Origin: CAZAIO01 sp964485235
GTDB taxonomy: Bacteria; Chloroflexota; Dehalococcoidia; GIF9; UBA5629
DNA: 60,339 bases
NCBI GenBank assembly: GCA_964485235.1
Contig: CAZAIO010000002.1
Coordinates: 1 to 60,339 of the forward strand
Direction of reading: 5' to 3'
This document shows positions 9,355 to 17,938 of the stretch, one piece after another. Position 1 is the stretch's first letter; every line of letters starts with the position of its first letter. A model generated the notes under the pieces. The model worked only from the letters and a program-made list of their open reading frames with translations. It was not told the DNA's origin and ran no database searches. The position numbers and the translations under genes are program-made.

Positions 9355-9672
9355 AATATTCCTCCTGTTATTAACCGACAGTCGATTCCATATTTGATGG
9401 AATAGTATGCTGTTCCTGTCATTGTAGCAGTTCTCATGCTCTTATTTTTACCGGAATGGCACGGAATACCTGCACATACAGGTTCACTATCAGCCGGATG
9501 GTTGATTTTTCCCCGCCGGAAGTATAACCGCGGACGGGTTATCTTGCCGTTGAAAAATCATCCTTGATGACGATTTACTTTATGAATAATAGGTTATACT
9601 TAATAAGGAATTAATCTTTACAGGTTAAACTGAAACAGAAAGGGAAAATATACTCAATAGAGGTTTATATAC
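9355..9672. other. Divergent intergenic region with a nested inverted repeat
   Basis: 318 bp between the AbrB-like gene (minus) and the hydrolase gene (plus). It contains an outer inverted repeat TGATTTTTC (9503-9511)/GAAAAATCA (9552-9560) enclosing an inner ATAACC (9524-9529)/GGTTAT (9537-9542). A possible -10 box TATACT lies at 9595-9600. Confidence 0.45.
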
Positions 9673-10455
9673 ATGAAAGAAACACCAGTAATTTTCGGAA
9701 ATCATGGAGTGGAGCTGCACGGCACGATTATGCTTCCGGATAACGCCGGAGAATCAGGCACAATCCCCGGTGCGGTCCTCTGCCACGGTTTTGGCGGCAA
9801 CAGGAAAGTGATGGAACCGGGCGCGTTGCTCCTGGTCAACAAAGGTATTGCAACGATTCATTTCGATTTGCGGGGACATGGTTCGAGCAAAGGCTCTCTC
9901 GACGGCGAATTTTACGAGGATGTAATCGATGCGTGGCAAACGCTCACGTCCCTGCCGGTTGTAGACAAATCCCGGGTCGCGCTCATCGGGCACAGCCTGG
10001 GCGCTTTCTCATCGATACTTGCGGCACGCAGGATTCCAAAGCCCAAAGCGCTGATAGCGCTGTCCTGCCCGTATGAAATCGGCGGTGTACTGTTGAAATA
10101 TACGCCACGTCGCCTGTTCTTCCTGATCAGGTGGATATTTGTACTTGTTGTGAAGTTTGTCCTTATGTTCAGGGGCGTCAAGGCGCGGGTGGACTTCCAG
10201 AAGTTCCTGGAATCATGGCCTCATCTAAGGCTTTCATCTGCACTTGAAGGACTCGAAGAATGTGCCAAACTTTTCGTTTTCTGCGCACGGGACCCTTTGA
10301 CCTCGTTTGAAAAGTTTACGCCTGTCTATGAAAGTGCTCCGGGATTGAAGCAGAAAATGCTTGCAAGGGGACACCACACGACGCCGGTGCATGCGGAGAT
10401 TCTCAGGTGCGAATGGGTCGGATGGGCTGTATCGGAATTAACTGACAGGGACTAA
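9673..10455 (+). CDS. Alpha/beta hydrolase (acylpeptidase/esterase type)
   Basis: 260 residues. Oxyanion motif HGFGGNRK near 40, DLRGHGSSKG near 70, nucleophile elbow GHSLGAFSS with Ser near 114, an Asp in CARDPLTSFE and His in RGHHTTPVH close to the C-terminus give a full catalytic triad. A hydrophobic, basic lid insert (TPRRLFFLIRWIFVLVVKF) could sit on the membrane or admit a lipid substrate. No signal peptide. AGAGGT lies 8 bases before the ATG. The substrate cannot be predicted. Confidence 0.85.
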   Translation: MKETPVIFGNHGVELHGTIMLPDNAGESGTIPGAVLCHGFGGNRKVMEPGALLLVNKGIATIHFDLRGHGSSKGSLDGEFYEDVIDAWQTLTSLPVVDKSRVALIGHSLGAFSSILAARRIPKPKALIALSCPYEIGGVLLKYTPRRLFFLIRWIFVLVVKFVLMFRGVKARVDFQKFLESWPHLRLSSALEGLEECAKLFVFCARDPLTSFEKFTPVYESAPGLKQKMLARGHHTTPVHAEILRCEWVGWAVSELTDRD

Positions 10456-10474
10456 CCTGCAAAGCAGCTGCAAG

Positions 10475-11011
10475 CTATAACGGGCTGAAGAGCCGTATCA
10501 GCCTTAATTGCTCGTTATTAAGCGAGAACGCATTATTTTTAGGCTCGGGATAAAGTTCTGCATCCTGCCATAACTGCCTTGCGACGCCTGTTGCGGCCCC
10601 CTGTTTTATTTTTCTCTCATCGATTTGATTCAATAGGTCACGCGAATCGAAAAGATAAACGAATGAAATCAACCACGGACGAGTTGTTTCACGTGAAGAT
10701 GTCGCAGAGCCGATAGGTCCGGTGAAGACCAGGTAGTAATCGGGAGGAGTATCGGGACTGATATCGAGCAGCCCCTCCATTTTCGTGTACCATTTGATGT
10801 CAACGCTTTTTCCTCTAAGAGCACCGGTTGCAAAATGACCGTACGGGGACTTTGCTGCGGCTGACTGCTCCAGCTTGATGTTGAATATATTTGCGGCAAT
10901 GTACTCTCCTGTATGGCCGATGAGCGCTGGTCTGCCGATGATACGTGCTATGCTCTCGTCTACTGCGTTTTTATTACGTATTGCTGTTGCGAGCTGTTCC
11001 AGGTTTTCCAT
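10475..11011 (-). CDS. Unknown protein, possibly nuclease-fold
   Basis: 178 residues, cytoplasmic. The segment GHTGEYIAANIFNIKL followed about 30 residues later by GKSVDIKWYTKMEG gives Glu36, Asp71 and Lys73, a spacing compatible with a minimal PD-(D/E)xK core (E...DxK), as seen in DUF6998-like restriction-fold proteins. No methylase, helicase or specificity partner is nearby, so a role in restriction or repair is only a guess. Convergent with the hydrolase gene, 19 bases away. Confidence 0.6.
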   Translation of the reverse strand: MENLEQLATAIRNKNAVDESIARIIGRPALIGHTGEYIAANIFNIKLEQSAAAKSPYGHFATGALRGKSVDIKWYTKMEGLLDISPDTPPDYYLVFTGPIGSATSSRETTRPWLISFVYLFDSRDLLNQIDERKIKQGAATGVARQLWQDAELYPEPKNNAFSLNNEQLRLIRLFSPL

Positions 11012-11111
11012 CTTTATTCCTGCATGCGGTAAGCCTGCTCAAATTATATAGTGCCTCTGTTGAAAATGGAATATCTCTTACCGGAAAGTGAAGTGAAACA
11101 GAAAAATTTCT

Positions 11112-11885
11112 TTACATACCGTGTAAATAAAGCACCGTGCTTAGCATTGCCGCGAAGTTATTGAAAGCATGCATGATGAATGTGCTCCATAAAGACCCGG
11201 TCTTATAACGTACCGTACCGTATAACACCCCGAGTACAAATATTGTCGCCATATGAAACGGGTCGTATTGAACATGAAGCAGGCTCCATGTTATCGATGT
11301 GATCAATATTGCGCCGACAATGCCGGTCCGTGCCTGGCGAAAGCCTTCAAACAGAAAACCGCGAAAAAGCACTTCTTCGAATGCCGGGGCAAAGACGACC
11401 ACAGCGATCCACAGTAATGGAGGCCATACACTCGTTTTATAGAGGTCAACCTGAAAATCCGGCACATCAGGAATATGGAGCAAAGTCCCGACTACACTTA
11501 TCAGAACGATAAAGGCAATGGAAATACCGAGTAATAATAGTACTATTTTCCACGTGGGCTTTTTTAATCCGAGATACTGCGGAACGGTTGCATTCTTGCG
11601 TATTCTGATAAATACCAGGACGAGACCTATACAGACAAGAGAAGAAGCAATCGTCGCGATGGAAATAGCCAGCCCGTTCATGGCTGTTTCACGGATTATT
11701 TCATACGTGAACGTTCCGGGACTGCGGATGAGTTTTGCAGCAATAAAGGCAAAAGTTATTATCGATTGGACAATGGTCGCTGCTATTGCGATTACAAATC
11801 CGAACCCGACGGTCGCCCAGAAGCTCCAAACAGGTTTCTTTTCTTCTATAATTTGTTCAGTCTGTTCACTTGTGTTATCAATCAT
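11112..11885 (-). CDS. CPBP family intramembrane metalloprotease
   Basis: 257 residues with about seven membrane segments. The family motifs are present: FEEVLFRGFLFEG (EExxxR), a His in LLHVQYDP and His in FIMHAFNN, which together bind the catalytic metal in Rce1/CAAX-type glutamic or metallo intramembrane proteases. The N-terminus is cytosolic and acidic (NTSEQTEQIIEEKKP). Bacterial members often act in bacteriocin immunity or signalling; nothing in the neighbourhood decides. Confidence 0.85.
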   Translation of the reverse strand: MIDNTSEQTEQIIEEKKPVWSFWATVGFGFVIAIAATIVQSIITFAFIAAKLIRSPGTFTYEIIRETAMNGLAISIATIASSLVCIGLVLVFIRIRKNATVPQYLGLKKPTWKIVLLLLGISIAFIVLISVVGTLLHIPDVPDFQVDLYKTSVWPPLLWIAVVVFAPAFEEVLFRGFLFEGFRQARTGIVGAILITSITWSLLHVQYDPFHMATIFVLGVLYGTVRYKTGSLWSTFIMHAFNNFAAMLSTVLYLHGM

Positions 11886-11968
11886 CGCTTGAATAAGCTA
11901 TCATATCACATCTGAATTTCGGCTTGATACAAAATCACAGTATATTTCAGGCGGGTTTTCATCGGAAT

Positions 11969-12829
11969 TTACGGTGAAACGAGTGTAACGTCCCAGTAAG
12001 CCCAGCCCCAATCGTTTGTTGCGTTAAGACGGTACGTCGTTGTACCCGACGGGACTGTAACTATCGTACTGCCTGTAGGCCCGACAGTACCTATATCCGG
12101 TGTAATCTTTATATCTGTGGCGTAGAGCACGTTCCAGGTTAGCTTCCACGAGTTACCTCCCAGATAGTCTGCGGTGAAATCGATAACCGGATTGCCGGCC
12201 TGTGGTGAAGAGGTGACTGTGATCGATGTTGTGGCTATCACGCTGCCGCCATCATTTACTGCCGTGAGAGTATATGAAATATTGGTCTGGGGATATTGAA
12301 TTATAGAACCGCTGGCAACCACCTCTCCTATCCCGTTATTTATCGTGACGGTATCAGCACCTGTGACATTCCATTGTAACTCGGTTGATCCGCCGAGGAC
12401 GATACTGCCGGGCACCGCTACGAACGATTCGATAACCGGCAGGGCTATTTTTTGCTTTATTGTAACTGTACTGCTTTTCTCCATAGACCAGAGGCTCTGG
12501 TTGTCGAGCACCCTGAAAGTGATGGTGTGTGTGCCGGGTGAAAGCGACGACGTGGTAAATCCTGCTACCGTACTGAGAGTTCCGTCGATATCGGAACGCC
12601 ATTCATACCCGATTATTTGCCCGTCTGCATCGGTACCGTGTCCGGTAAACGTTACGGCATCGCCGGTGAAGGCTGTTGAAGGAGAAATCGAATCGATATA
12701 AGCTACAGGTTGTTTCACACCGGGCTGCGGTTTAGAATTTTCCTGCTCCTTTGCGGCAGGATTAATATATATACAGGCGCTGCTCGTGATCAGTAGAATA
12801 GTCAGTAATGCGATAAATATTTTATTCAT
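11969..12829 (-). CDS. PKD-type surface lipoprotein
   Basis: Start taken at ATG 12829 (MNKIFIALLTILLI), where GGAG lies nine bases upstream and the signal begins at once; frames opening at 12868 or 12844 lack a ribosome site. The lipobox is ITSSAC. Three beta domains follow: a PKD-like one (VAYIDSISPSTAFTGDAVTF; GYEWRSDIDGTLS), then two Ig-like domains (ELQWNVTGADTVTINNGIGE; WKLTWNVLYATDIKITPDIG). Paralogue of the truncated gene at the left edge, which it matches best in its first two domains. Exported, function unknown. Confidence 0.75.
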   Translation of the reverse strand: MNKIFIALLTILLITSSACIYINPAAKEQENSKPQPGVKQPVAYIDSISPSTAFTGDAVTFTGHGTDADGQIIGYEWRSDIDGTLSTVAGFTTSSLSPGTHTITFRVLDNQSLWSMEKSSTVTIKQKIALPVIESFVAVPGSIVLGGSTELQWNVTGADTVTINNGIGEVVASGSIIQYPQTNISYTLTAVNDGGSVIATTSITVTSSPQAGNPVIDFTADYLGGNSWKLTWNVLYATDIKITPDIGTVGPTGSTIVTVPSGTTTYRLNATNDWGWAYWDVTLVSP

Positions 12830-13113
12830 TTTAGAGTTCTCCATAATTGCTGTTATCCGGAATATCACTATGTGTATAGCTATTGTACCATCTATAACGA
12901 AATACCGCGCGGAACGTTCATTGTTTTTTTAGACCTGAGATCTGTGACCGTATATTCTTTTTAGACAGCGATTGAAAATGTTCGCGTCGATACGGGCAGC
13001 GAATTTTTCAACACTCTCGAAAAAAAAGTAATATTCCGTTTGATTTCTTAATAATCCGTTAATACTTGATTGTTACTATGAAAGTAATTCTTCGACAGAA
13101 AGGAGGTGATCGA

Positions 13114-13716
13114 ATGACCAGGAATAAAAATATAGTTGTAGGGGTTGTGCTGGGAGTTGTCCTGCTGACAGGAAGCCTCGTAGGAGGAATTGCACTTGCG
13201 GCAGACAATGGGGAATCCGGCAATGCCGATGCTCATGATGTACTATGGGCAAAGGTGAGCGAGCTGTACCTTGAAAAGACAGGCACGTCCCTTGATCAGG
13301 AAGCACTGCAAGCATCGTTGAAAGAAGCTATGGAAGAGATACGCGGAAATGCCGGGGAAATGAGAAACGGGAACAGGCAAATGCCCGGTAACGGTGAGAT
13401 GACAAGAGAGCTTCCATCATTAGAAGACCGCCTTCAGAATATGGTGGATAATGGGAAAATTACGCAGGAACAGGCCGATGAATACTTGCAGTGGTGGAAT
13501 TCAAAGCCGGACGTAGATTTCGGATTTCCTTTTGGCGGCCGTATGACAAGGACGTTCTCCTCCCAGGAAGACCGTCTTCAGAGCATGGTAGAGAACGGCA
13601 AAATTACCCAGGAACAGGCTGATGAATACTTACAGTGGTGGAATTCAAAGCCGGACGTAGCTTTCGGGATGCCTTTTAAAGGACCTGGTGGTCCCTGTGT
13701 TCCTCCTTCAGAATAG
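13114..13716 (+). CDS. Secreted protein with tandem 48-residue repeat
   Basis: 200 residues from ATG 13114, preceded by a perfect AGGAGGTGA (13101-13109); an earlier ATG at 13066 has none. Signal peptide (NIVVGVVLGVVLLTGSLVGG, cleaved near ALAAD). Two nearly identical repeats begin at nt 13423 and 13567, exactly 144 bp apart, each reading EDRLQ.MV.NGKITQEQADEY and LQWWNSKPDV. This resembles DUF2680-type short helical repeats found in exported proteins of Firmicutes and Chloroflexota. No cysteines or catalytic residues. The high DNA identity of the repeats suggests recent duplication or homogenisation. Confidence 0.8.
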   Translation: MTRNKNIVVGVVLGVVLLTGSLVGGIALAADNGESGNADAHDVLWAKVSELYLEKTGTSLDQEALQASLKEAMEEIRGNAGEMRNGNRQMPGNGEMTRELPSLEDRLQNMVDNGKITQEQADEYLQWWNSKPDVDFGFPFGGRMTRTFSSQEDRLQSMVENGKITQEQADEYLQWWNSKPDVAFGMPFKGPGGPCVPPSE

Positions 13717-13759
13717 TGTGACGCTTACCGACGCAACCCCTTTTTATCAACAACCTCCG

Positions 13760-13794
13760 AAAGAAAAGAGAGGGAATTTCCCTCTCTTTTCTTT
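13760..13794 (+). terminator. Rho-independent terminator
   Basis: A perfect 17-bp inverted repeat, AAAGAAAAGAGAGGGAA (13760-13776) with its complement ending at 13794, stands 44 bases after the repeat-protein stop. The A-rich left and T-rich right arms let it work in both directions. Confidence 0.85.
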
Positions 13795-13891
13795 CTATTT
13801 AACCGGATTTATGAGGGAAAATAATTCAGCGTTTAAAGCATGATGGTTAGAAGGTATACTGTCCGACCGGTATATTCAGTGATGTATTATG

Positions 13892-14882
13892 TTATTTGAG
13901 GAGAGTTGTATATCCCTCTTCTTCGAGCTCTGCGATCTCCTTGAGTATTCCCGAACAGGCAATACCATTACACACAAGTGCTTCACCGGATAATCTGATG
14001 ATGAGTTCGCCGGATTTAACAAACAGGCCGGACGCATCGGACCACTGTGCCCTGTCGTATTTTGAACCCAGTTCTTTTAATACCCGTGCCAGTTCGAACC
14101 TGGCTCCATCATTGTGGCTCAGATCCTCGGCAACGAGAGGGGGAGTAAGACCTGCATATGCAGCCATGTGGGTGTAACAGTCCCTGTCAGTCCAGCCGCT
14201 TATTTCATTGGCCAGCTTACGCATAGCCGGGATGCCGAACATATTGACCGGAGGTTTGAGCATGTGCGTTGCTTTACGTGACAGTCCCTTTTCGGCTATT
14301 GTCAGTTTCGATGGAATCGTCTCCGGCATAGTAAATATCCTGAACGTGTTTTTCCTGCTCATACCGGGAACGTTCACATTGAGCGACTTTTCAAACTCGT
14401 CGTAAGGAAGCTCCTGGACATCTTTCATGCTACAGTCGTGCACATAGACCGTTCTTTTTTCATCATCGTACCCTATCACAAGCAGGTAATGAATGGGGAT
14501 ATGCTCTTTCAGGTAGAGTTCAGGATAATAGTGCAGATAATACATGTCGAGCGCACCGACCGTCACGGGTTCATCATGGTCCAGATATTGCCTGATACGG
14601 GGGGGACTCATTCTTGAACGATTTTCCTTCGCTGATGAACTGCGTGAAACCGATGATATCGCTCAGGTCGCGGAGCAAGTATTTCGGATTGTTTCCCCAG
14701 TAGACCATGCACGGAGGTCTCGCCATCTTGAATTTAAGGTAGGCAAAGCTCATCATGCCGCCGATAACAGGTAGAAGGAAATAATCTTATTGTGCGCCTT
14801 TCCATGTCAACACATCGAAAAGACCGTTGATATAACAAGTCGATTCTTGCATGCGGTGCGGCAACGAAATTATCTTTTTCAT
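13892..14882 (-). pseudogene. BtrH-like (butirosin biosynthesis H N-terminal/C39-fold, DUF4872-type) protein, broken in two places
   Basis: Three reading-frame pieces make one protein. Piece 1 starts at ATG 14882 (MKKIISLPHRMQESTCYING) with the nucleophile-like Cys of the BtrH fold, and stops at an in-frame TAA after DVLTWKGAQ (14787-14789). The same frame continues as DYFLLPVIGGMMSFAYLKFK, then PPCMVYWGNN, until a run of seven G (plus strand, 14599-14605), where the frame shifts into SPPRIRQYLDHDEPV and runs to 13892. The last piece holds HYLLVIGYDD and YVHDC and a helical domain. Either a true pseudogene or two sequence errors. It follows the dehydratase gene (stop 14927) by 44 bases on the same strand, so it was probably co-transcribed with it. 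Confidence 0.7.
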
Positions 14883-14926
14883 CAATGCTCTTACCGTATT
14901 TTTTGCCGGTTTACCTGCCCGTATGC

Positions 14927-16195
14927 TTACCTTTCTTCGAGCATCTCGTAAAACTGTTCCAGTTTCCGGCAAAGCTCCTGCTCCGGGGTGACGGTAACAT
15001 CGATTATGTCGCAGTCGAGTATAAGGACAGGTACATCTACTTCATTGAGACGTTCTTTCAGAAGTTTTATCAGCGCTGCGCTTTGCCTGCATCCGACATG
15101 GGCATAGAAGATCGTCCCGTCCACCTGATAGTCAATAGCGCAGTCTACAATGGAGTTGAGTTTACTGTCGTCCAGCGGGCCGTACATGGTCATTACGGGG
15201 TTCATGGTTATTTTCTTTAATATGCTATCAAGCGGTTTGTCAGGGTCGAGCCGTCCTTCACCCCAGTGACACAGGAGCGGGTCTGCTACAGGAACAACTC
15301 CGAATTCCTGTGAAACTCTCTCGATCGCGGGTAGAAGCAACACCGGAGGAAAGAGAATGTTCATCACCCGGAAACGCTCGGACGGGGAAGTCGACTTTCC
15401 CTCCTTTATTCTTTCCTGAATTTCATCGCGTAATGCGAGCAGGTATTCAGTTGCTTCCGGTTGCCCCGCAAACATACAGTCCACCGTAAACAATTTCAGT
15501 AAGTCCTGAGGCGGAAAAGGACAGGGGACATTCTTGCGAAGCCTGTTGATCTCACGGACCAGCTCAATTTGTTCGTCCATTCTTGAAACATTTTCGCTGA
15601 GCCTGTTCCAGTCCAGCTTTTTCCCTGATTGCTTTTCCAGAAAAGTTATCATATTTTCGAACTCTTCTTTAAAGTATGCGTTTTCCCTGTCTGTTTTCTG
15701 AAACGGGCAGTCGGCGAAGTAACCGGCGCAGTTTGCCATATGCATTACCAGTTCTCCGCACTTGGCGGCGTTATCACAAATCAAGTTTGTCCATAGTACG
15801 ATATCCGGCCGTGATATAGACCGTGTTGCCATAGCGCCTGTCAGCACGCGGTAGGGCGAGCAGATCTCCTGTGCCAGCCCGATTTCGTTCGAAGACGAGA
15901 GAAGCTCAGTGCAGCTTCCGGAAAACAATGCCGCCATCCAGGAAGTGAGCTCGGTATGCATGGGCACGATATCCATGGCATAAAGTACTTCGACGGGGAA
16001 GAATATAGTATGTGCAGCTACAAAATTACCTTCGGTCTCGGCTTCCATAAGCCTCGTATAATAGTCGGCAAGCATTTGATAGTAGATCTTGTGGCTTTCC
16101 AGCGGTTCGGGTTGAGCTTTGTTCAATCTTGAAATCAACCGGCATGCACGTACGATTTTGTTGATCCTTGTCTTGCTTTCCTGTAGAGCTGTCAT
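14927..16195 (-). CDS. 2-hydroxyacyl-CoA dehydratase family subunit (HgdB/BadE type)
   Basis: 422 residues, the length of D-component subunits of 2-hydroxyglutaryl-CoA dehydratase and class I benzoyl-CoA reductase. Visible landmarks are FFPVEVLYAMDIVPMH, EICSPYRVLTGA, NLICDNAAKC and DGTIFYAHVGCRQSA, whose cysteines are the usual [4Fe-4S] ligands. These enzymes need an ATP-driven activator (HgdC/BadF type), and a second subunit; neither is in the window, so this copy either works with distant partners or is one of the stand-alone family members. GGAGGTGA lies 7 bases before the ATG. The broken BtrH-like gene follows it. Confidence 0.85.
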   Translation of the reverse strand: MTALQESKTRINKIVRACRLISRLNKAQPEPLESHKIYYQMLADYYTRLMEAETEGNFVAAHTIFFPVEVLYAMDIVPMHTELTSWMAALFSGSCTELLSSSNEIGLAQEICSPYRVLTGAMATRSISRPDIVLWTNLICDNAAKCGELVMHMANCAGYFADCPFQKTDRENAYFKEEFENMITFLEKQSGKKLDWNRLSENVSRMDEQIELVREINRLRKNVPCPFPPQDLLKLFTVDCMFAGQPEATEYLLALRDEIQERIKEGKSTSPSERFRVMNILFPPVLLLPAIERVSQEFGVVPVADPLLCHWGEGRLDPDKPLDSILKKITMNPVMTMYGPLDDSKLNSIVDCAIDYQVDGTIFYAHVGCRQSAALIKLLKERLNEVDVPVLILDCDIIDVTVTPEQELCRKLEQFYEMLEER

Positions 16196-16272
16196 GATCT
16201 GCTCACCTCCGATATCTTTATATGAAAAAGGTATACGGTCCTGTTTTAATTCCGGTCAGAAACAGACGGCTT

Positions 16273-17547
16273 CTATATTTTATCAGAACTGAGGTTTACC
16301 TTGTTTGCTGAAGGTATCGAGGCAAGACATATTATGCCTATGACCGCAATACCGGCACAGGTAAACCAGGCACCTTTATAGCTGTGGAAAGTATCGAAGA
16401 ACCATCCTGCAAGAGGCGGTCCGATGATGCTGCCTACCATGGTTATACCCAGAATAAAGCCGATGAGTGTCCCCAGGTGAGCCCTCCCAAAATATTCTCT
16501 CAATATTGCAGGTACAATAGGAATTGGCCCTCCGTAGCCGAGGCCGAAGAATATTATAAATAAAAAGAGCAGCCATGTGCCTGTACTTGCTATACCGTTA
16601 AAAATCAGAAGTCCTGTACACAGGAATAAATAACCTGCTACCATAACCCAGCGTTTGTCAAATCTGTCTCCGAACCAGCCGAAGCTCAGGCGGCCGGCAA
16701 TTGAAATAATCGGGATAGCGCTGGCAACAATGCTGGAGGAAGCTCTCGCTATTCCTGCCGTGCCCAGATAGGTCATTACGTGTGTGACTACTGCATTTAC
16801 TATCAGAAGATGACATGCCGAGGCTATTCCGATGAACCAGAAAATACGCTTTTTTATTACCTGCTTCACTTCAATATCAATATCGGGTTTGTCTGGATAT
16901 CTATTGTTATCATTGACCTGTTTTACTGAAGTATCGCCGTCCGGCAGTAGACCGTATTGCTCCGGCTTATGCCTGATGATAAACGCCACCGGTATAAAAA
17001 TAACCAGTGCGCCGATTCCAAGCCCTGTCATTGCTATCCGCCAGCCATATGTATCAATGGCACCGGTAACCAGCGGGACCAGAAGCCCGCCGCAGGCAGT
17101 ACCGCTCACGACGATACCGGTTGCGATAGATACTCTCCTCCGGAACCAGTAGCCTACTACTGTCATCGGTATTACGTTGGTGCAGATGCTCAGACCTATA
17201 GAAATAACAAAGAATGCAGAATAGAATGTTGCCAGCGAATTCACTTTGCTTAACAATAGAAGGCCTATACCTGTAATGGTGATTCCCAGCAGGAGCAATT
17301 TTCGCGGTCCCCATTTTTCGATAAGCCATCCGACTAGAGGTGAGAGCAGGCCGGATTCGATGCCCCGAAGCGATGCGGCAAGCGATATCTGGGTATAGCT
17401 CCATCCGAACTCGCTTGCTATCGGGTCAAGGATGGCGGTAAAGCCGAAAAAGACTATACCGGTGACATATGCTGCAATAAAAAACAGTGCAGCGACGATC
17501 CACCACCCGTAGAATATCTTGTGATGCTTTTCGTTTGTGTCGGTCAT
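16273..17547 (-). CDS. MFS transporter, oxalate:formate antiporter/monocarboxylate type (copy A)
   Basis: 424 residues, 12 predicted membrane helices. N-terminus KIFYGWWIVAALFFIAAYVT, the loop 2-3 motif GWLIEKWGPRKLLLLG, and GYWFRRRVSIATGIVVSG are typical of OFA/MCT-like carboxylate transporters. It is a close paralogue of the gene at 17939-19222 and is arranged in tandem with it. Likely carries an organic acid anion. The start is the ATG after ~100 bp of a leader shared with copy B; AGGA-like ribosome sites are weak in both copies. Confidence 0.85.
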   Translation of the reverse strand: MTDTNEKHHKIFYGWWIVAALFFIAAYVTGIVFFGFTAILDPIASEFGWSYTQISLAASLRGIESGLLSPLVGWLIEKWGPRKLLLLGITITGIGLLLLSKVNSLATFYSAFFVISIGLSICTNVIPMTVVGYWFRRRVSIATGIVVSGTACGGLLVPLVTGAIDTYGWRIAMTGLGIGALVIFIPVAFIIRHKPEQYGLLPDGDTSVKQVNDNNRYPDKPDIDIEVKQVIKKRIFWFIGIASACHLLIVNAVVTHVMTYLGTAGIARASSSIVASAIPIISIAGRLSFGWFGDRFDKRWVMVAGYLFLCTGLLIFNGIASTGTWLLFLFIIFFGLGYGGPIPIVPAILREYFGRAHLGTLIGFILGITMVGSIIGPPLAGWFFDTFHSYKGAWFTCAGIAVIGIICLASIPSANKVNLSSDKI

Positions 17548-17634
17548 ACGGCAGTTTTGTCCCGTGCGTAAGCGGAGTGCGCTTTTCAGGACACTTTCTC
17601 AAGATCGACAAGGGTTATATTGGTATGAAATGGT

Positions 17635-17734
17635 NNNNNNNNNNNNNNNNNNNNNNNNNNNNNNNNNNNNNNNNNNNNNNNNNNNNNNNNNNNNNNNNNN
17701 NNNNNNNNNNNNNNNNNNNNNNNNNNNNNNNNNN
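17635..17734. other. Assembly gap (100 N)
   Basis: Exactly 100 unknown bases, a conventional scaffold placeholder. The sequence left of it ends in ATGAAATGGT and the sequence right of it begins ATCATTGCGG; in the duplicate at 19301-19320 these two phrases are directly joined, so the true gap is probably zero or nearly zero bases. Confidence 0.95.
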
Positions 17735-17800
17735 ATCATTGCGGAAGGTAATGTGCAAGGTTAACCGGTGATATTATTGGTATTTTCAGTTAAAAATTTT

Positions 17801-17836
17801 TCAGAGTTCGTCTATGGTGACTTTCAGTATTATGTG
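17801..17836 (-). pseudogene. 3' remnant of a PRC-barrel gene (duplicate of 19377-19589)
   Basis: Reading minus strand into the TGA at 17801-17803 gives HIILKVTIDEL, matching the end of the intact PRC-barrel gene (RITLKISQDEL) at the same position relative to the MFS leader. Upstream of this the similarity disappears. It marks the edge of the duplicated PRC-barrel/MFS unit. Confidence 0.45.
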
Positions 17837-17938
17837 AGAGCAGCTCGACCCGAGCGGCTTCCCGGGGGACATGGTCACCAGGATGGGTGTTGGCACGTTT
17901 GATCACTTATAACCCGATGGTAAACCGGATTCCGCGCA

